A stretch of DNA of 64,000 bases from Eretmocerus hayati (taxonomy: Eukaryota > Arthropoda > Insecta > Hymenoptera > Aphelinidae): positions 85,778,907 to 85,842,906 of the forward strand of contig CM056744.1 in NCBI GenBank assembly GCA_029851415.1, in the 5' to 3' direction. Shown piece after piece: positions 25,401 to 34,506 of this stretch. The first letter of the stretch is position 1, and each line of letters opens with the position of its first letter. The notes beneath the pieces were generated by a model. That model worked only from the letters and a program-made list of their open reading frames with translations, did no database searches and was not told where the DNA came from. Position numbers and translations under genes: made by a program.

Positions 25401-26541
25401 CCCAAGGCTTAGGTTGGATTTGACTTTATAGCCACTATGATACTTCATACTTGTTTTGTAGAGGAAATTGAGTATCTGCGTCTCCTTAGCCACTGTGAAG
25501 GTTGAATTTTGAAATACTGTAGCTTCGCCTGGACATAGCATGTTCAATCATACAATTGACGTATGTAAGCTCGGGAACCACGTGAGCTATTCGAGCTGAG
25601 AATTCTACTGTCTCACTCGCACCCATAGGTTATGGTACACTCGCCTAAGGGTGTGTCCACAAAATAGCGCAGCGCATGGCGCACCTCACGGGCCGGCGGG
25701 GCCGGCGATGGTAGCGCATGTGCCACGAGTTGCGCCATGCGCCGTGCGCTGCGCTATTTGTAGACACACCCTCAGAGTGCCAGCGAGACAAGAGATTTCG
25801 AGGCTTGGGCAGTTTGGGTGGTTCCCGAATTTACATTATGAGTTCTCTGCCATCAATCCAATTGGGATTTTAGCGTGGTTCGGAGGTTTTTTCTTTTCGA
25901 CGGCTTGGCCGCAAAATGCAGTATACTTTTGATTTCACTATCCTAAAAATGGAGATCTTCCTCGATCACTTTTTTAAAAACAAGCAATATTATTATTTTG
26001 GACGTGATTACATTGTATTACTCACATGTGACATCCATATTCTGTCTCTCACAATTTTTCTAAGAAGACATGTAGGAAATCTTGGCTTTTCAAATTCATT
26101 TTTTACGCACATTCTCATCAGTTTTCTGTAGCGCTGAAGTAGAAACTATGAATATTTTCACTCAGAATTGAACTGTCGATCAACCAAACAAGATAGATCT
26201 GAATCGTGTCCAAGCAACAAATTGTTACATCACGCTAACAATTAAAAAATTTTCCTCCAGCTCCAGCAGCATTCGGTACACCCAACATCCAGTCTAACAT
26301 CCTATCACAACTATCAGCGAGCCACCATCAAGCACCTGGTACCACGCAAAGCATAATAGCTCAGTACGGCCCAAGCAGTGGCTACACGACGAGCGTTGGC
26401 CGGACCACATCCGCAGGACCGACAGAAGCAGGTGCCGCAGCATCAAATTTGCTAGAAAGGACGAGAAACCTAAAAGATTGGCTTCGGCAAGCTCGCGTTG
26501 AAACAACAGACCTCGTCAGTCCTGGACAAGCTACCCTCTGA
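7202..26541 (+). CDS. Cep164: Cep164 orthologue, centrosomal/transition-fibre protein (5' end missing)
   Basis: The product is a distal-appendage protein of basal bodies needed for docking and early cilium assembly (family knowledge). Ten exons join in phase: 7202-7465, 10568-10855, 11831-12259, 14954-16089, 16566-16891, 19007-19482, 20100-20272, 22612-22897, 23080-23253 and 26261-26541. They give about 1,277 codons to a TGA stop. The order is: N-terminal helix plus WW domain, long low-complexity acidic/serine-rich linker, coiled coil, polyglutamine segment, conserved helical C-terminus. The WW sequence and its preceding helix (YARRLGIDPDTEP) match vertebrate CEP164 residues about 30-90, so roughly 25-30 N-terminal residues are in an unseen exon. 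All donors are GT and all acceptors AG. Its introns are rich in MITEs. Confidence 0.9.
7466..10567. other. Cep164 intron with degenerate inverted repeats
   Basis: No exon fits the phase-1 junction, and exons 7202-7465 and 10568-10855 join directly. The intron holds a poly-C run near 8820 and a weak inverted repeat: CAACTCCGGAAAACCT near 9920 is mirrored near 10265, with GCGCATGC-like motifs nearby. An open stretch at 9558-9749 is not supported as coding. Confidence 0.6.
10568..10855 (+). CDS. Cep164: Cep164 exon: polar linker
   Basis: The acceptor CAATTTGCACAG and donor CG|GTAAGT are both good. The previous exon's last G completes GAT, giving a continuous frame (…DDEGLEASDPHQQGG…). The content is polar and basic (LKRGRSSEGRRTESS, SRDYTNKRFQDPEFYQ). 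No domain was recognised; it is a disordered linker after the WW domain. Confidence 0.85.
11831..12259 (+). CDS. Cep164: Cep164 exon: disordered linker
   Basis: The acceptor is TCGCACAG and the donor GAAG|GTGAGT; both ends are phase 1. It encodes 142 residues rich in Ser, Arg and Asp, including RRRLDLSAVLNRSES and a segment with ARIYEDFQTAGTSGLK. A comparable conserved patch follows the WW region in other Cep164 proteins as I recall them, but I cannot align it here. There is no catalytic motif. Confidence 0.85.
12457..13830. mobile_element. Tc1/mariner-type palindromic MITE with nested insertion
   Basis: The ends are CAGTGCCTTCCAAATTTA (left) and its mirror TTTTGGAAGGTACTG (right), flanked on both sides by TA, as expected of Tc1/mariner insertions. 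The arms are hundreds of bases long: GATCTTGTAGCTCGTCTCAG near 12713 is mirrored near 13150, and TTCAATGTCGAT near 13255 mirrors ATCGACATTGAA near 12627. No transposase is present. The right arm is interrupted by a second element at 13407-13803. The whole lies in the Cep164 intron 12260-14953. Confidence 0.85.
13407..13803. mobile_element. Nested MITE with CCCTAGTAAAAATAAGTG ends
   Basis: The left end CCCTAGTAAAAATAAGTG is mirrored at the right as CACTTATTTTTACTAGGG. The arms continue through TGTTCCC, ACTGTGGTCAT and TATGACC motifs. Comparing the interrupted right arm of the host element with its intact left arm shows that removal of this insert plus one AT restores the arm, so the target duplication is the dinucleotide AT. 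Confidence 0.85.
14152..14261. repeat. 110 bp hairpin, ACTCTCTCC ends
   Basis: ACTCTCTCCATCGGAATCAG on the left pairs with CTGACTCCGGCGGAGAGAGT on the right. The inner arms repeat TCGCTCCCA/TGGGAGCGA. It is a compact foldback sequence, probably a small MITE, in the intron before the coiled-coil exon. Confidence 0.65.
14954..16089 (+). CDS. Cep164: Cep164 exon: acidic region and main coiled coil
   Basis: The acceptor TTTTTGCAG completes GAG, and the exon ends in phase 0 at GAC|GTGAGT. It is the largest exon, with 378 codons. The first half is acidic and serine-rich (SISDEDETGEASDAEDRGSS, DSERTTPRSVDSKASFLEE). From about 15540 to the end it is a heptad-rich Glu/Lys/Arg/Leu coiled coil (MRSLRLQLDSKLERAKTE, EAEYEREREQLVTEIVRK, LRKELDREFDAVRMELR). 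This matches the central coiled coil of the family. Confidence 0.92.
16566..16891 (+). CDS. Cep164: Cep164 exon: coiled coil continued
   Basis: The acceptor is TAAACACAG and the donor AA|GTGAGT (phase 2). It encodes 108 residues of uninterrupted charged helix (LARKLYKQRLDEIRADYSKD; KEKYLKMKKDMRAAIEKRNK) ending in a Thr/Arg/Glu tail. Confidence 0.9.
19007..19482 (+). CDS. Cep164: Cep164 exon with polyglutamine run
   Basis: The acceptor CGCCACAG completes AAA (Lys), and the exon ends at AAAT|GTGAGT (phase 1). It has a Ser/Lys segment, then eleven consecutive glutamines from an almost pure CAA tract (one CAG) near 19101-19133, then a hydrophobic/Ala/Ser segment and the helix VENIRKQLEKLEDLGDQLPS. 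The polyQ tract is likely variable in length between individuals, as codon-pure CAA repeats often are. Confidence 0.88.
20100..20272 (+). CDS. Cep164: Cep164 exon: conserved C-terminal helix
   Basis: The acceptor AAAATTTTCAG and donor AAG|GTAGCT give 57 codons in phase 1 to 0. The sequence SSELEFFKHRIHVERVSVKR followed by REALRQQRSAFQSRQRAWEQ is the most family-like part of the C-terminal half and resembles the conserved C-terminal coiled-coil block of Cep164. Confidence 0.88.
20510..20609. mobile_element. pogo/Tigger-like mini element
   Basis: The left end CAGCGAATCCTGTCTGAATT and the right end AATTTAACAGGTTTCACTG are inverted copies of the CAGTGAAACCTGT-type end seen in pogo/Tigger elements, with TA before the left end. 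It is 100 bp and non-coding, in a Cep164 intron. Confidence 0.6.
21075..22194. mobile_element. 1.1 kb palindromic element, CACTGGGAGG ends
   Basis: The left end CACTGGGAGGGCCCGAAAAA is mirrored at the right as TTTTTTGGGACCTCCCAGTG. The arms are about 480 bp and include CTTGAGCCAAACTCGA pairing with TCGAGTTTGGCTCAAG, and CTGCGCATG-rich segments flanking the spacer. It is non-coding and lies in the intron 20273-22611. A related sequence containing TTCTGCGCATGCGCG lies at 63500. Confidence 0.8.
22612..22897 (+). CDS. Cep164: Cep164 exon: conserved C-terminal coiled coil
   Basis: The acceptor TTTTTATTAG leads into GTCATC in phase 0; the donor is ATCG|GTATTA (phase 1). The helix RFQEERELSDMEVSLHRTRS followed by LLGEKVIHLRHLERSLERM is a conserved Cep164 C-terminal signature. 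It is followed by a Ser/Asp-rich segment (SDMSSASSGFSSTDLDRNSD). Confidence 0.9.
23080..23253 (+). CDS. Cep164: Cep164 exon: C-terminal helix and FTDLSWFPY patch
   Basis: The acceptor is TTGTCAAG and the donor CCAC|GTAAGA. It encodes IASLENLNSEIREIWGVLNK, then a proline run and the aromatic patch MFTDLSWFPYRHV. Confidence 0.85.
24278..25355. mobile_element. TIR element with CAGGGTGTCCG ends
   Basis: The left end CAGGGTGTCCGAAAAGTAAG is mirrored at the right as CTTACTTTTCGGGCACCCTG, and both sides are flanked by TATA. The arms extend at least 190 bp (CCCCGGAACAC, AGGGACATCCGACG). The middle carries four variants of a motif on AATGACCTCCAAGGTC/GGTCATATCCAAGGTC, partly inverted, so the interior is itself a set of foldback repeats. 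It is non-coding, 1,078 bp, in the last long Cep164 intron. Confidence 0.82.
25649..25772. mobile_element. GC-rich 124 bp MITE, GGGTGTGTC ends
   Basis: GGGTGTGTCCACAAAATAGC on the left mirrors GCTATTTGTAGACACACCC on the right. The inner arms GCGCAGCGCATGGCGCA/TGCGCCATGCGCCGTGCGC pair almost perfectly. It is strikingly GC-rich against the AT-rich surroundings. No clear target duplication was seen. Confidence 0.75.
26261..26541 (+). CDS. Cep164: Cep164 terminal exon
   Basis: The acceptor is TTTTCCTCCAG; the phase-1 C from the previous exon joins CT. It encodes 92 residues rich in Ala, Ser, Gln and Thr, closing with the helix LLERTRNLKDWLRQARVETT and a TGA stop at 26539-26541. The reading frame closes exactly from the first visible exon, supporting the whole model. 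Confidence 0.88.
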
Positions 26542-29500
26542 GCCGCGGTCACCACGTCCTCCTCCTCGATGACCACAACGGCTACGGGGCAATTGTCGAG
26601 GTCGTCGCGTGGGTCTGACGTTTAATACGTTTGTGATGTAGTCGTTTAATGAGTGCGTAATCTTAACGCATGTGAGTGATTGCGAGAAGCCAAAATATTC
26701 TGTGTTGAAAAGTATGTAGAACTGACTTACCAAGAGGAGACTCTCACGCTCCAGATCACCAATCATGATTATTTTTTGCAACTGGGTATCGCGAAAATAA
26801 TGAGCATGTAAAATGTTTTTGTCTACTGGCTTCCTCATCTATGGAGATATAGTAAAAAGCTTGAGCACTGCTCAGATAAATCCATGTTGAGAAATCCAAT
26901 TTATAGATATATCTGTTTACAGTGCTAAAGCTTATGTCCATATTCCAGATAAGAGGTTCATTGCATATGAATATTGTAGTATCTTTATATTTTGAATGGT
27001 ATTGAACTCGAGAAAGGAAGTTTTGGTCAAAATTGGTATTCTGGAGCTTGAAAGTATTTCTATTTTATTAATTCTCAAAGATGTAGTTGAACGTTCAAAT
27101 CGACAGTCGAACGCTAAGAACACTATTTAGTGCAATTTTTATGCATTGTTCGCTCGATAGATTCGTACCTGATGGGTGGATTTTGACGAGTTTTTCTTTT
27201 CCTAGCAGAATAGAGTTTTATTTAGACTCATATGCACAACGAGACGAATACTACAAAATTTTTTAATTGAGTTCTCGGTTGTTTAGTTTAATCGTGCCCT
27301 AAAGTTGGTGCTGGTTGACTTTCGGCTTGTGCACAAAATAGATATCAAATAACTAATCCAATCTTGAACGAAGAAGGAAAAAAATGTAACAATCAAAAGC
27401 ACCTATTGTGATAGATACTTGCATTATGCGATGGAGATAGTTTACCTTCGCAGTAAACTTTTCGAGAACTTTTGTCTATATTCTATGGCGGAAGTCTGAA
27501 CGATTTTGGTATGATTTTGTGCTTGAATGAGTTCTATCAATTGTTACGTTGGAATCAATTGAAGAACAATATTTTGAATTACGTTAAAATCTAGTCATCT
27601 CCTAGTCATAATGAAAGGATTCCTATCGGAATCTTGAGGTATCTCGAATATAATTCACCAAACAGATCTGTAAGAAGTTCTTATAGTGCGTACTGTACCT
27701 GTCGTTCAAATCTGAATGAGTAACGTATTGCATGGATTTCACAGTGTTGATTCATTCCTTATAGCTTCCACACTGATGATCAAATGAATATGATACAGAG
27801 ATGAAAATGCAAACATTTCTACATTCTTGTGAAGTTGAAGGAAAAGCCAAAATACTTGAATGCGTTGGATTTTGAGGCAGGTCATTGCTACGAGTAGACT
27901 GAATTTTACTCGAAATAAATTGTCACAGAGAGATTTCTCATCTTTGGATGAACCATCCTAATTTTCTTGTAATCAATAATTCTTTGAGATCATGAGGTAG
28001 ATTTCATATTCAATCTTCATATATTACTCAATCATTTCCAGCTGACAAATCTAGAAAATTCCACGATCTATGTCGGACACCAGCATTTGCACTTCGTCTT
28101 ATCATGTAAATACTCTTGTAACTCTCAACCAATCTTCTTCAGAGACTATTACTGTTTTTGATTGACAAATCACTCCATCCTACGTTGATGAAATTTGTTG
28201 CCAAAATCAGATTATGATTCTAATCGAGTTAACAACTTCGATCAAAAATTTGAAGCTGAGGAAAATTTTTTAGCATTCACTCAAAGCCGTAGCGGACATG
28301 AGTGAAGGGAGTATTTGTTTTGAATGAGTGGGTATAACTTAGAAGTCGGGTGATTTAAGTGATAAATTTGCGATTTTAGATGTTCAAAAAACGTGGGATT
28401 GACATGCTTGTGAATCATCTCATCATTCGAAATCCTTTCTTGCGCCATTAATCTTGATAAGATTTTTGAATCACTGAAGCTAAATCAAAGCTGAACCCGT
28501 ACTCTTATTTGAAATCACGTGCCTTTTTTGCTTTCGACTTGGAGAGTCCAAGTTGGAGTGTGCTGGTTTCGTGACTCAGGAGGTTAATTATTTGGATAAC
28601 TACCTCTCGATCCCTGGTAGATATTCACTTCGATGTAACACATGAATGGACATAACATGACTAAATTTTATCCACTTGGCTAAAAAGTGACAATCTTATG
28701 GCTATTAATCTGTCGCTTTGTAATGGATTTCTACCAGGGATATTTAGACTTTTCAAGAGAGTAGGGAGAGAACGGGCATAAAGTCATTTTTCTTGAACTT
28801 ACATGTTGGGCTAATCTCCATTTTTTCAGCCTAACTTTCAGTGATCGGAGAAGTTGATTTTAATCTTACGAATTTTACAAATTTCCACGATAACTTTCTA
28901 ATGAAATCATTGAATATGACACAAATTTACGAGCGAGTTGAGTTACGATTAGTCGTTTTTAGCGTGACATCACGCAATGTATTTATAAAAAAATCGATTT
29001 TGCTATGAATAAATATCTCTATGGCTGGGAAAGTTGGATGTGATGATGATTCTCATTCATGAATTTGGTAGACTGAATCGGAGAAAGTTAATGAAGGCCT
29101 ACTATTTAGAAACCTCATGAATCGAAATACAGTGGGACAATTGTATTACTATCTACGATCTTGCACTCAATTCTCAACTTGAGAACATGAAAGTCTGTGT
29201 CCCATGTTTTACCAAAATGACCCAGACCAATGACACTCGGATACACACGTGCAAGAAATGATTTTTGTAGATTTTGGTACAACTTTCATACGTTTTTTGC
29301 TGTCTCTATCATACTTCAATAATATGCAATAGTCTCATCTGACAGATGCACTCTTCAATTGAACTTTTAGGGGGAAAATTGTGAAAATTTTCTCAAAATT
29401 ACGCGATGCTTTTGACGACGATGAATCATAACTTTCTCAAATAAGGATGCGTGAATTTCAATTGATTTTAAATGCTAGGGCTGAGATTCATCAAATCATT

Positions 29501-30636
29501 CATTCGATGGATTCAAGCCTAGGAGTCCTGTGGTAGGCAGTGACAAGTCATATTTTTTCACTAGAAAACTCGAATTGTTATCATCTTGTAGTGGTTAGAG
29601 TTTGCAAGACTATAATGATTCGAAGAATCTTTGATCCAAAAGAATTTTCTCGACAACTTCAAAATCATACAAATAGTTGGAATTCATTCAATAGTTTTTA
29701 TATCTCTGGCTAACAATTGGTGATTCATGAGGCTGAAATTCTAGAAATACTTTCAAGTGACAGCGAAGTAATGATTCTAAGGATTTGAATAGCAAAATAT
29801 CGATGTTGAGAATTCACTCCATCTAACTCTAATCTCTATCTGTATAGAGTGATAGGTCTACAGGAGGCATGTTGATCCATGAATTCATAACAATCCATCC
29901 GTGGTTAAGTATATCAATTTCTTCCACTTTGTTAGATTGTTGATCTATTTTTCTGGATGTAAGATTATAGAGAAATTTGCTCATATACTTGATGACTATC
30001 ATGTTAAGCAGGTAGAACTATTGAATCACACGAATATTCCAACACTAATGTGAAGCAGTGATGAATGATGTAAAATATAAATATAGAAATGAGATTCTAT
30101 TGAGAAACTATCCAGATTCATTCATCTGTCATCATGAATGTATATAATAAATTATTGGAGAGATTTTACTTGCCTGGTTTTTTCTAATACAGCAATTTAT
30201 CTGATAACGGCGATGTAGTCGAAAATTCTCAATTCATCTAAGAACCGGAGTTCTTATAATTTTCCTCCGGGAATAATTGACATGATCCAATAATGATTTG
30301 TGTTACTTTTCTCATTAAATGGAAAAATTTGACGGACGGTTGGAATTTTAGTAAATATTTCGATATCGGGTTCAAGAAATTGACTGAATTTATGAAAAAC
30401 TGACTAAGAAAAGTGCCCAGAATCTACCACTGAACCGAATTTCGTAATTTTCTGTACCGTAATTCGAGGACAGTACCTTGAAAAATTGATCGAATAAAGC
30501 TTTCGTGGCACTTTTATAATTGTGAAGTAACAAGACTCTGAAACAAGTCAACTAATTTAATGCTCCAACGGGAGTAAAAGAGAAATAGTCTCCGAACAAA
30601 GCAATTTAATCCAAGACAACTTAAAATTCAGGACTA
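26542..30636. other. 4.1 kb intergenic region
   Basis: AT-rich sequence without a long reading frame, splice-supported exon or clear inverted repeat. The 3' untranslated region of Cep164 must begin here. I could not fix its poly(A) signal. Confidence 0.6.
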
Positions 30637-31877
30637 TTAGGTAAAATTCATTCGACAATCTCGATACTTATCATCACAATTATCAGAATACTCCTCAAAT
30701 TTTTCTCTTGACGGAAGCCATGATGTTATATCTCGTTGGATTCTGACTGATTGATCTCTCATCGATTTTTGAGCAGCCCAAATGATGGGAGACGACTTGC
30801 ATATCAAAAGCTGGACGCAAGAAGAATTTCGACCACCAATCTCCTCAATCAATCTTCTTGGTAGGCTTTTACTTTGAGCTTGATTCCATAGATTTTGCAC
30901 CTAAAGTGAAACATTATTCATGAATTCTACGGTTTGGATTCACTCACATTCATCTTGATTGATGATTGAGAGACGATGGATAATAATAGTAAATTAGTTA
31001 AGTGACATAAGAAAAGCTATCCCCGTTTTCACATCTGTTGTGGAAAAATTGTCGGATGGATGAGGTGAGGAATACTATGCAGCAATTCACGCTTCATTTT
31101 AACGTGAAACCTTTCGAGAACTTGCAAAATCAAAAGAACTTACCTTCTCATTTTCATTGCCCGTTACAACTTTGGCTATATCAGAGGTATCCAAATTATA
31201 ACTCTCACTAATAGACTGTTCCATTTTTGGTTTCAGTTTGAAAAGCTCGCTGATCTGAAAAAATTGGCGTATTATCACATTATTGGGGATCATGGACGAA
31301 GCGACATTTCCGGAGTTAGCCACTCACCAGTTGAGCAAGAAAAACAAAACCATTCACAGTGATTGCAGTAACTTTGCCTGAGTCAAGTCCCATGAGTCGA
31401 AAGAAAGATGATATCAAATTCTTTGGCTCAAAAGTATCTTTCCTCGGGCTATCAGCAAAATCATCATTGTCTCCTCTCATCTTATAGCTTTGGTATTTGT
31501 TTTTGTTTAGACTATTTGAGACGAGATCTGCAATATTTTTTGCGGTTTCTAAGTAATTTTTTGCATTTTGCAATCCTGCCCTTATCTTCTCGAACACACC
31601 TAGATTGAATTTGAATAATTAATTAGTCCCAATGCAATCGAGTCTTCATCGTTGTCTTTTTTTTTTTTTTTTTAGAGAAATTTAGTATGCTTAAATGAAA
31701 AAAGGAGGGAAAAACAGTTTGTATCTATCACGAGATACTCAAGTACTCAATTAAGAGGTAAATAGCTCTCATAAGTCAAATTTTTGTTCTACTTTCAAGT
31801 ATACCTTCGCTGGACCCAGCAGCAACGAATAAAAAGAGAACCAATCCAAAAATATGGAATAGAGACACGAATGACAT
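30637..31877 (-). CDS. Unknown secreted four-cysteine insect protein
   Basis: Four exons on the minus strand join in phase: 31877-31805, 31599-31328, 31254-31144 and 30900-30637. They give 239 residues. The ATG starts a signal peptide (MSFVSLFHIFGLVLFLFVAA). Residues about 90-120 form a hydrophobic helix (LMGLDSGKVTAITVNGFVFL). The C-terminal exon holds four cysteines at residues 180, 186, 227 and 234 (SSCVQLLICKSS and NCDDKYRDC), suggesting two disulphides. No domain name was recognised; I have an impression of similar uncharacterised insect proteins. The gene is head to head with the gene at 32259. Confidence 0.75.
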
Positions 31878-32258
31878 GGTTGCGATCTACAACGACGAGC
31901 AAGGCTATCAGGAGACTGTCTTTGGAGCAGTGAAAAATTTTGTCATCTGAAAAGATAATGAGTGTACCATTCGCAGTGGACGCTAAGAATCAGCTTCCGT
32001 TTTCCGGTCAGGAGGCATAACGGTTCCCGATGAATTCAAGAGTCGCTCTACTACCCAAGCGGTCGCCTCAATTATATGCTTACCATGGACGGAGTTTACA
32101 CCTTCTGTTCATTTGCTCAGTCATAATCTTGTTTTCATTCAGTAAGGGTCGAGAAAAAGCATATTCAAGCCACGGTCAGATTTTATTTTTGTCTTTGCAG
32201 ACCGAATAAACGTACGAAAATCATAGAGTTTGTCTTTTTCTAGAGTAATATATTGACA
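31878..32258. promoter_or_regulatory. Shared divergent promoter region
   Basis: Only 381 bp separate the start codons of the minus-strand secreted-protein gene and the plus-strand membrane-protein gene, so both promoters and both 5' untranslated regions must lie here unless untranslated exons exist. No TATA box is convincing. Confidence 0.55.
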
Positions 32259-34229
32259 ATGTATTGTAGCCAAAAACTTGTTAGTATTTTTTCAATTGTA
32301 TCATTAGTATTTCTCAATTATTGCAAAGCAAATTATTCAATATCGGAGGACTTCTACATGGATGAAGTGCGCAGTTTGAGTGAGATGCCACTTAAGAAAT
32401 TGATCAAGATAAAATCTACATTTGCAAGGAAAAGTGAGTATTTTTGATCAAATGCAACCGCCGCGATAGCGTCTATTTTATTTCATTGAGAATTATTTTT
32501 GATAATCTTGGAGGACATCAGAATATTGCATGTTGAGATGAATGTATTGTATTCTCACACCAAAAAATCAAAATTGAATTTTCTTATTCTCAGAATCATT
32601 CGATTTCTGTAAGATTAGACAACTAAATTTCACGGAAAATAGAATTGAATCCCTTTCTCATCTACAAATGAAGACTAAGATGTATATTTTTGTTTTTCAG
32701 GTGATTTGGATCGTGATTCAGATGCTAGACAGTCATCTGCAGTATCATTTCCTCTGGCAGCACCTCTAAGAAGGGTCAATCCTTCATCACCGATTAAAAG
32801 ATACGAAGAGTGGGATGATGGTGGAAAGGATTCGAAAATATCAAAAATATTTCAGCTCACCATTACAACCCTTTCATTTTTAGCTTTTGGTGGATATCTC
32901 ATAACACTCATTATCACTGCGATCAAACGTAAACAGAATAATGAAATGATGATGATGAATCCAGCTAATGTCATATTTTTATCGGTGAGTCTCGAATTCC
33001 ATGACTCATTTTGCTGCTTTAACGCTAGACTCACCGGAGACACGAAAATTTTGTCTTTAGCAATATCGAAGGTGTAAATTTTGATATTCATATCCCGAAT
33101 GGAAATGAAGACCTTATCATGAGACAGGAACATCATGAAATTATGCAGCTGTTTGCATTTTGTTCTAATTATGAGACTTGGCTCATAATATCATCATGAA
33201 GCCAATGATGTTAAAATGAAACGAAACGGTAAAACGAAATTCCTCTAAACTAGCTCCCAAAGGGGGTTCGATAGTTACTGACTTTTTCGGCCAGGCAAAT
33301 GGGATTGATAAAATTTGTAGATTGAGAGCCCCTGAATCGATTGCCGTTGAGAAAAATATGGGTTGACGATGGCATTTTTGAGAGAAACTTATTTGAAAAT
33401 TGGATTTTAACCCACGTCTTACGGGCGTATCAAATTTTCCGGCAGGAAGTGACGCGATATCTTGCTGTATTTATCGGCTACAATGATGAAAAACTAGGTG
33501 TCGGAAACTGTGATTCCATACTTTCCTATGAATCGATAAAAATGAGGGATTGACGGGCATTTTGAAGAGAAATTTTGAATACAAACTGATGAAGCGGAGG
33601 TTATACATGTAATTCCCGTGCTCGTTGCAGCGAGGTTACGGTAGTCAAGCGATGCACCAGAAATTATAAATTATGATTTCACAGACTCTATCATTGTGAA
33701 AACTATTTCTGGCCTCATCTAAATTCATAATTTCAATTTACAGATAGAAATTAAAGCAGTCAGGAATGCGAATATGGATTTTTGGGTTTATTGCTATTAT
33801 CGATTTTCACCTTGACTCACGAGTCGCTATCGAACCCCCTTAAACGTAGATTCTTGATAAAAATGGTTACAATCTGAAACCAAGCTACACTTTTCGAACT
33901 GGAATCAACCTCTTTTATGATACAGTGATATCAGACCCGTAAATTGGCATTGGAGGAGATGCCCATTCATGAATTTGATATCATTGGAAAAGAACCTGAG
34001 TTCCATCCCTGCTTTGGATGAAATTTTTGCGGGAGAGCATGGTAGATGAAAAGAAGACAGGTTTGCTCGTTTAATGACGGGACAATTTTTGTTGCAGAGC
34101 CTAAAAAAGTTGAAGCGACCTAAAAGAAGAATCGTCATACATGATCCTGCTGAGAATAATTTTAGCACGGACCAACTCTACACAGGAATGATAATGTTGT
34201 CAAGTGATTTCAGCAGAAACTACTATTGA
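32259..34229 (+). CDS. Unknown small single-pass membrane protein
   Basis: Three exons join in phase: 32259-32433, 32701-32984 and 34098-34229. They give 196 residues ending in TGA. A signal peptide (KLVSIFSIVSLVFLNYCKA) is followed by an acidic/basic ectodomain and one transmembrane segment at residues about 109-133 (FQLTITTLSFLAFGGYLITL), then a basic tail ending SDFSRNYY. The ATG at 32259 is chosen because the signal peptide follows it directly. The ISKIFQ…FLAF helix loosely resembles the ISSFFRL…VFLA helix of its divergent neighbour, so the two may be ancient relatives (inference). The product was not identified. Confidence 0.72.
33258..33844. mobile_element. MITE with AAGGGGGTTCGATAG ends
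   Basis: The left AAAGGGGGTTCGATAGTTAC is mirrored at the right as GTCGCTATCGAACCCCCTTA. Inner sub-repeats such as GGGTTGACGATGGCATTTTT and GGATTGACGGGCATTTTGA occur in direct orientation. It is non-coding, about 587 bp, within the second intron of the small membrane protein gene. Confidence 0.65.
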
Positions 34230-34240
34230 TGGTGCAAAAT

Positions 34241-34246
34241 AATAAA
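34241..34246 (+). terminator. Poly(A) signal AATAAA
   Basis: AATAAA begins 12 bases after the stop codon of the small membrane protein gene. The short distance is unusual but possible. Confidence 0.45.
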
Positions 34247-34506
34247 AAAGAGTTCATCAGAGAGCTATCCAATTGTTAAGTGAGAACGAAGTAGAATTTG
34301 AACGTGAGGAATGAGTTATGAAGCAGCAAAGTAAAAGTATCTTACATGGCCCCAGTGCTGTACCCAACATGGCCCCATATGTCGATCTCAGGAATGGGTA
34401 CTCGTTGACCTTCCCCCAAATTTTTTACCGCGTTCGTCATCTCAGAATATGAAATACGCTGCTAAAAGTGATTGGCAGAATGCTTTCTCACGGCGTTATG
34501 TGATGA

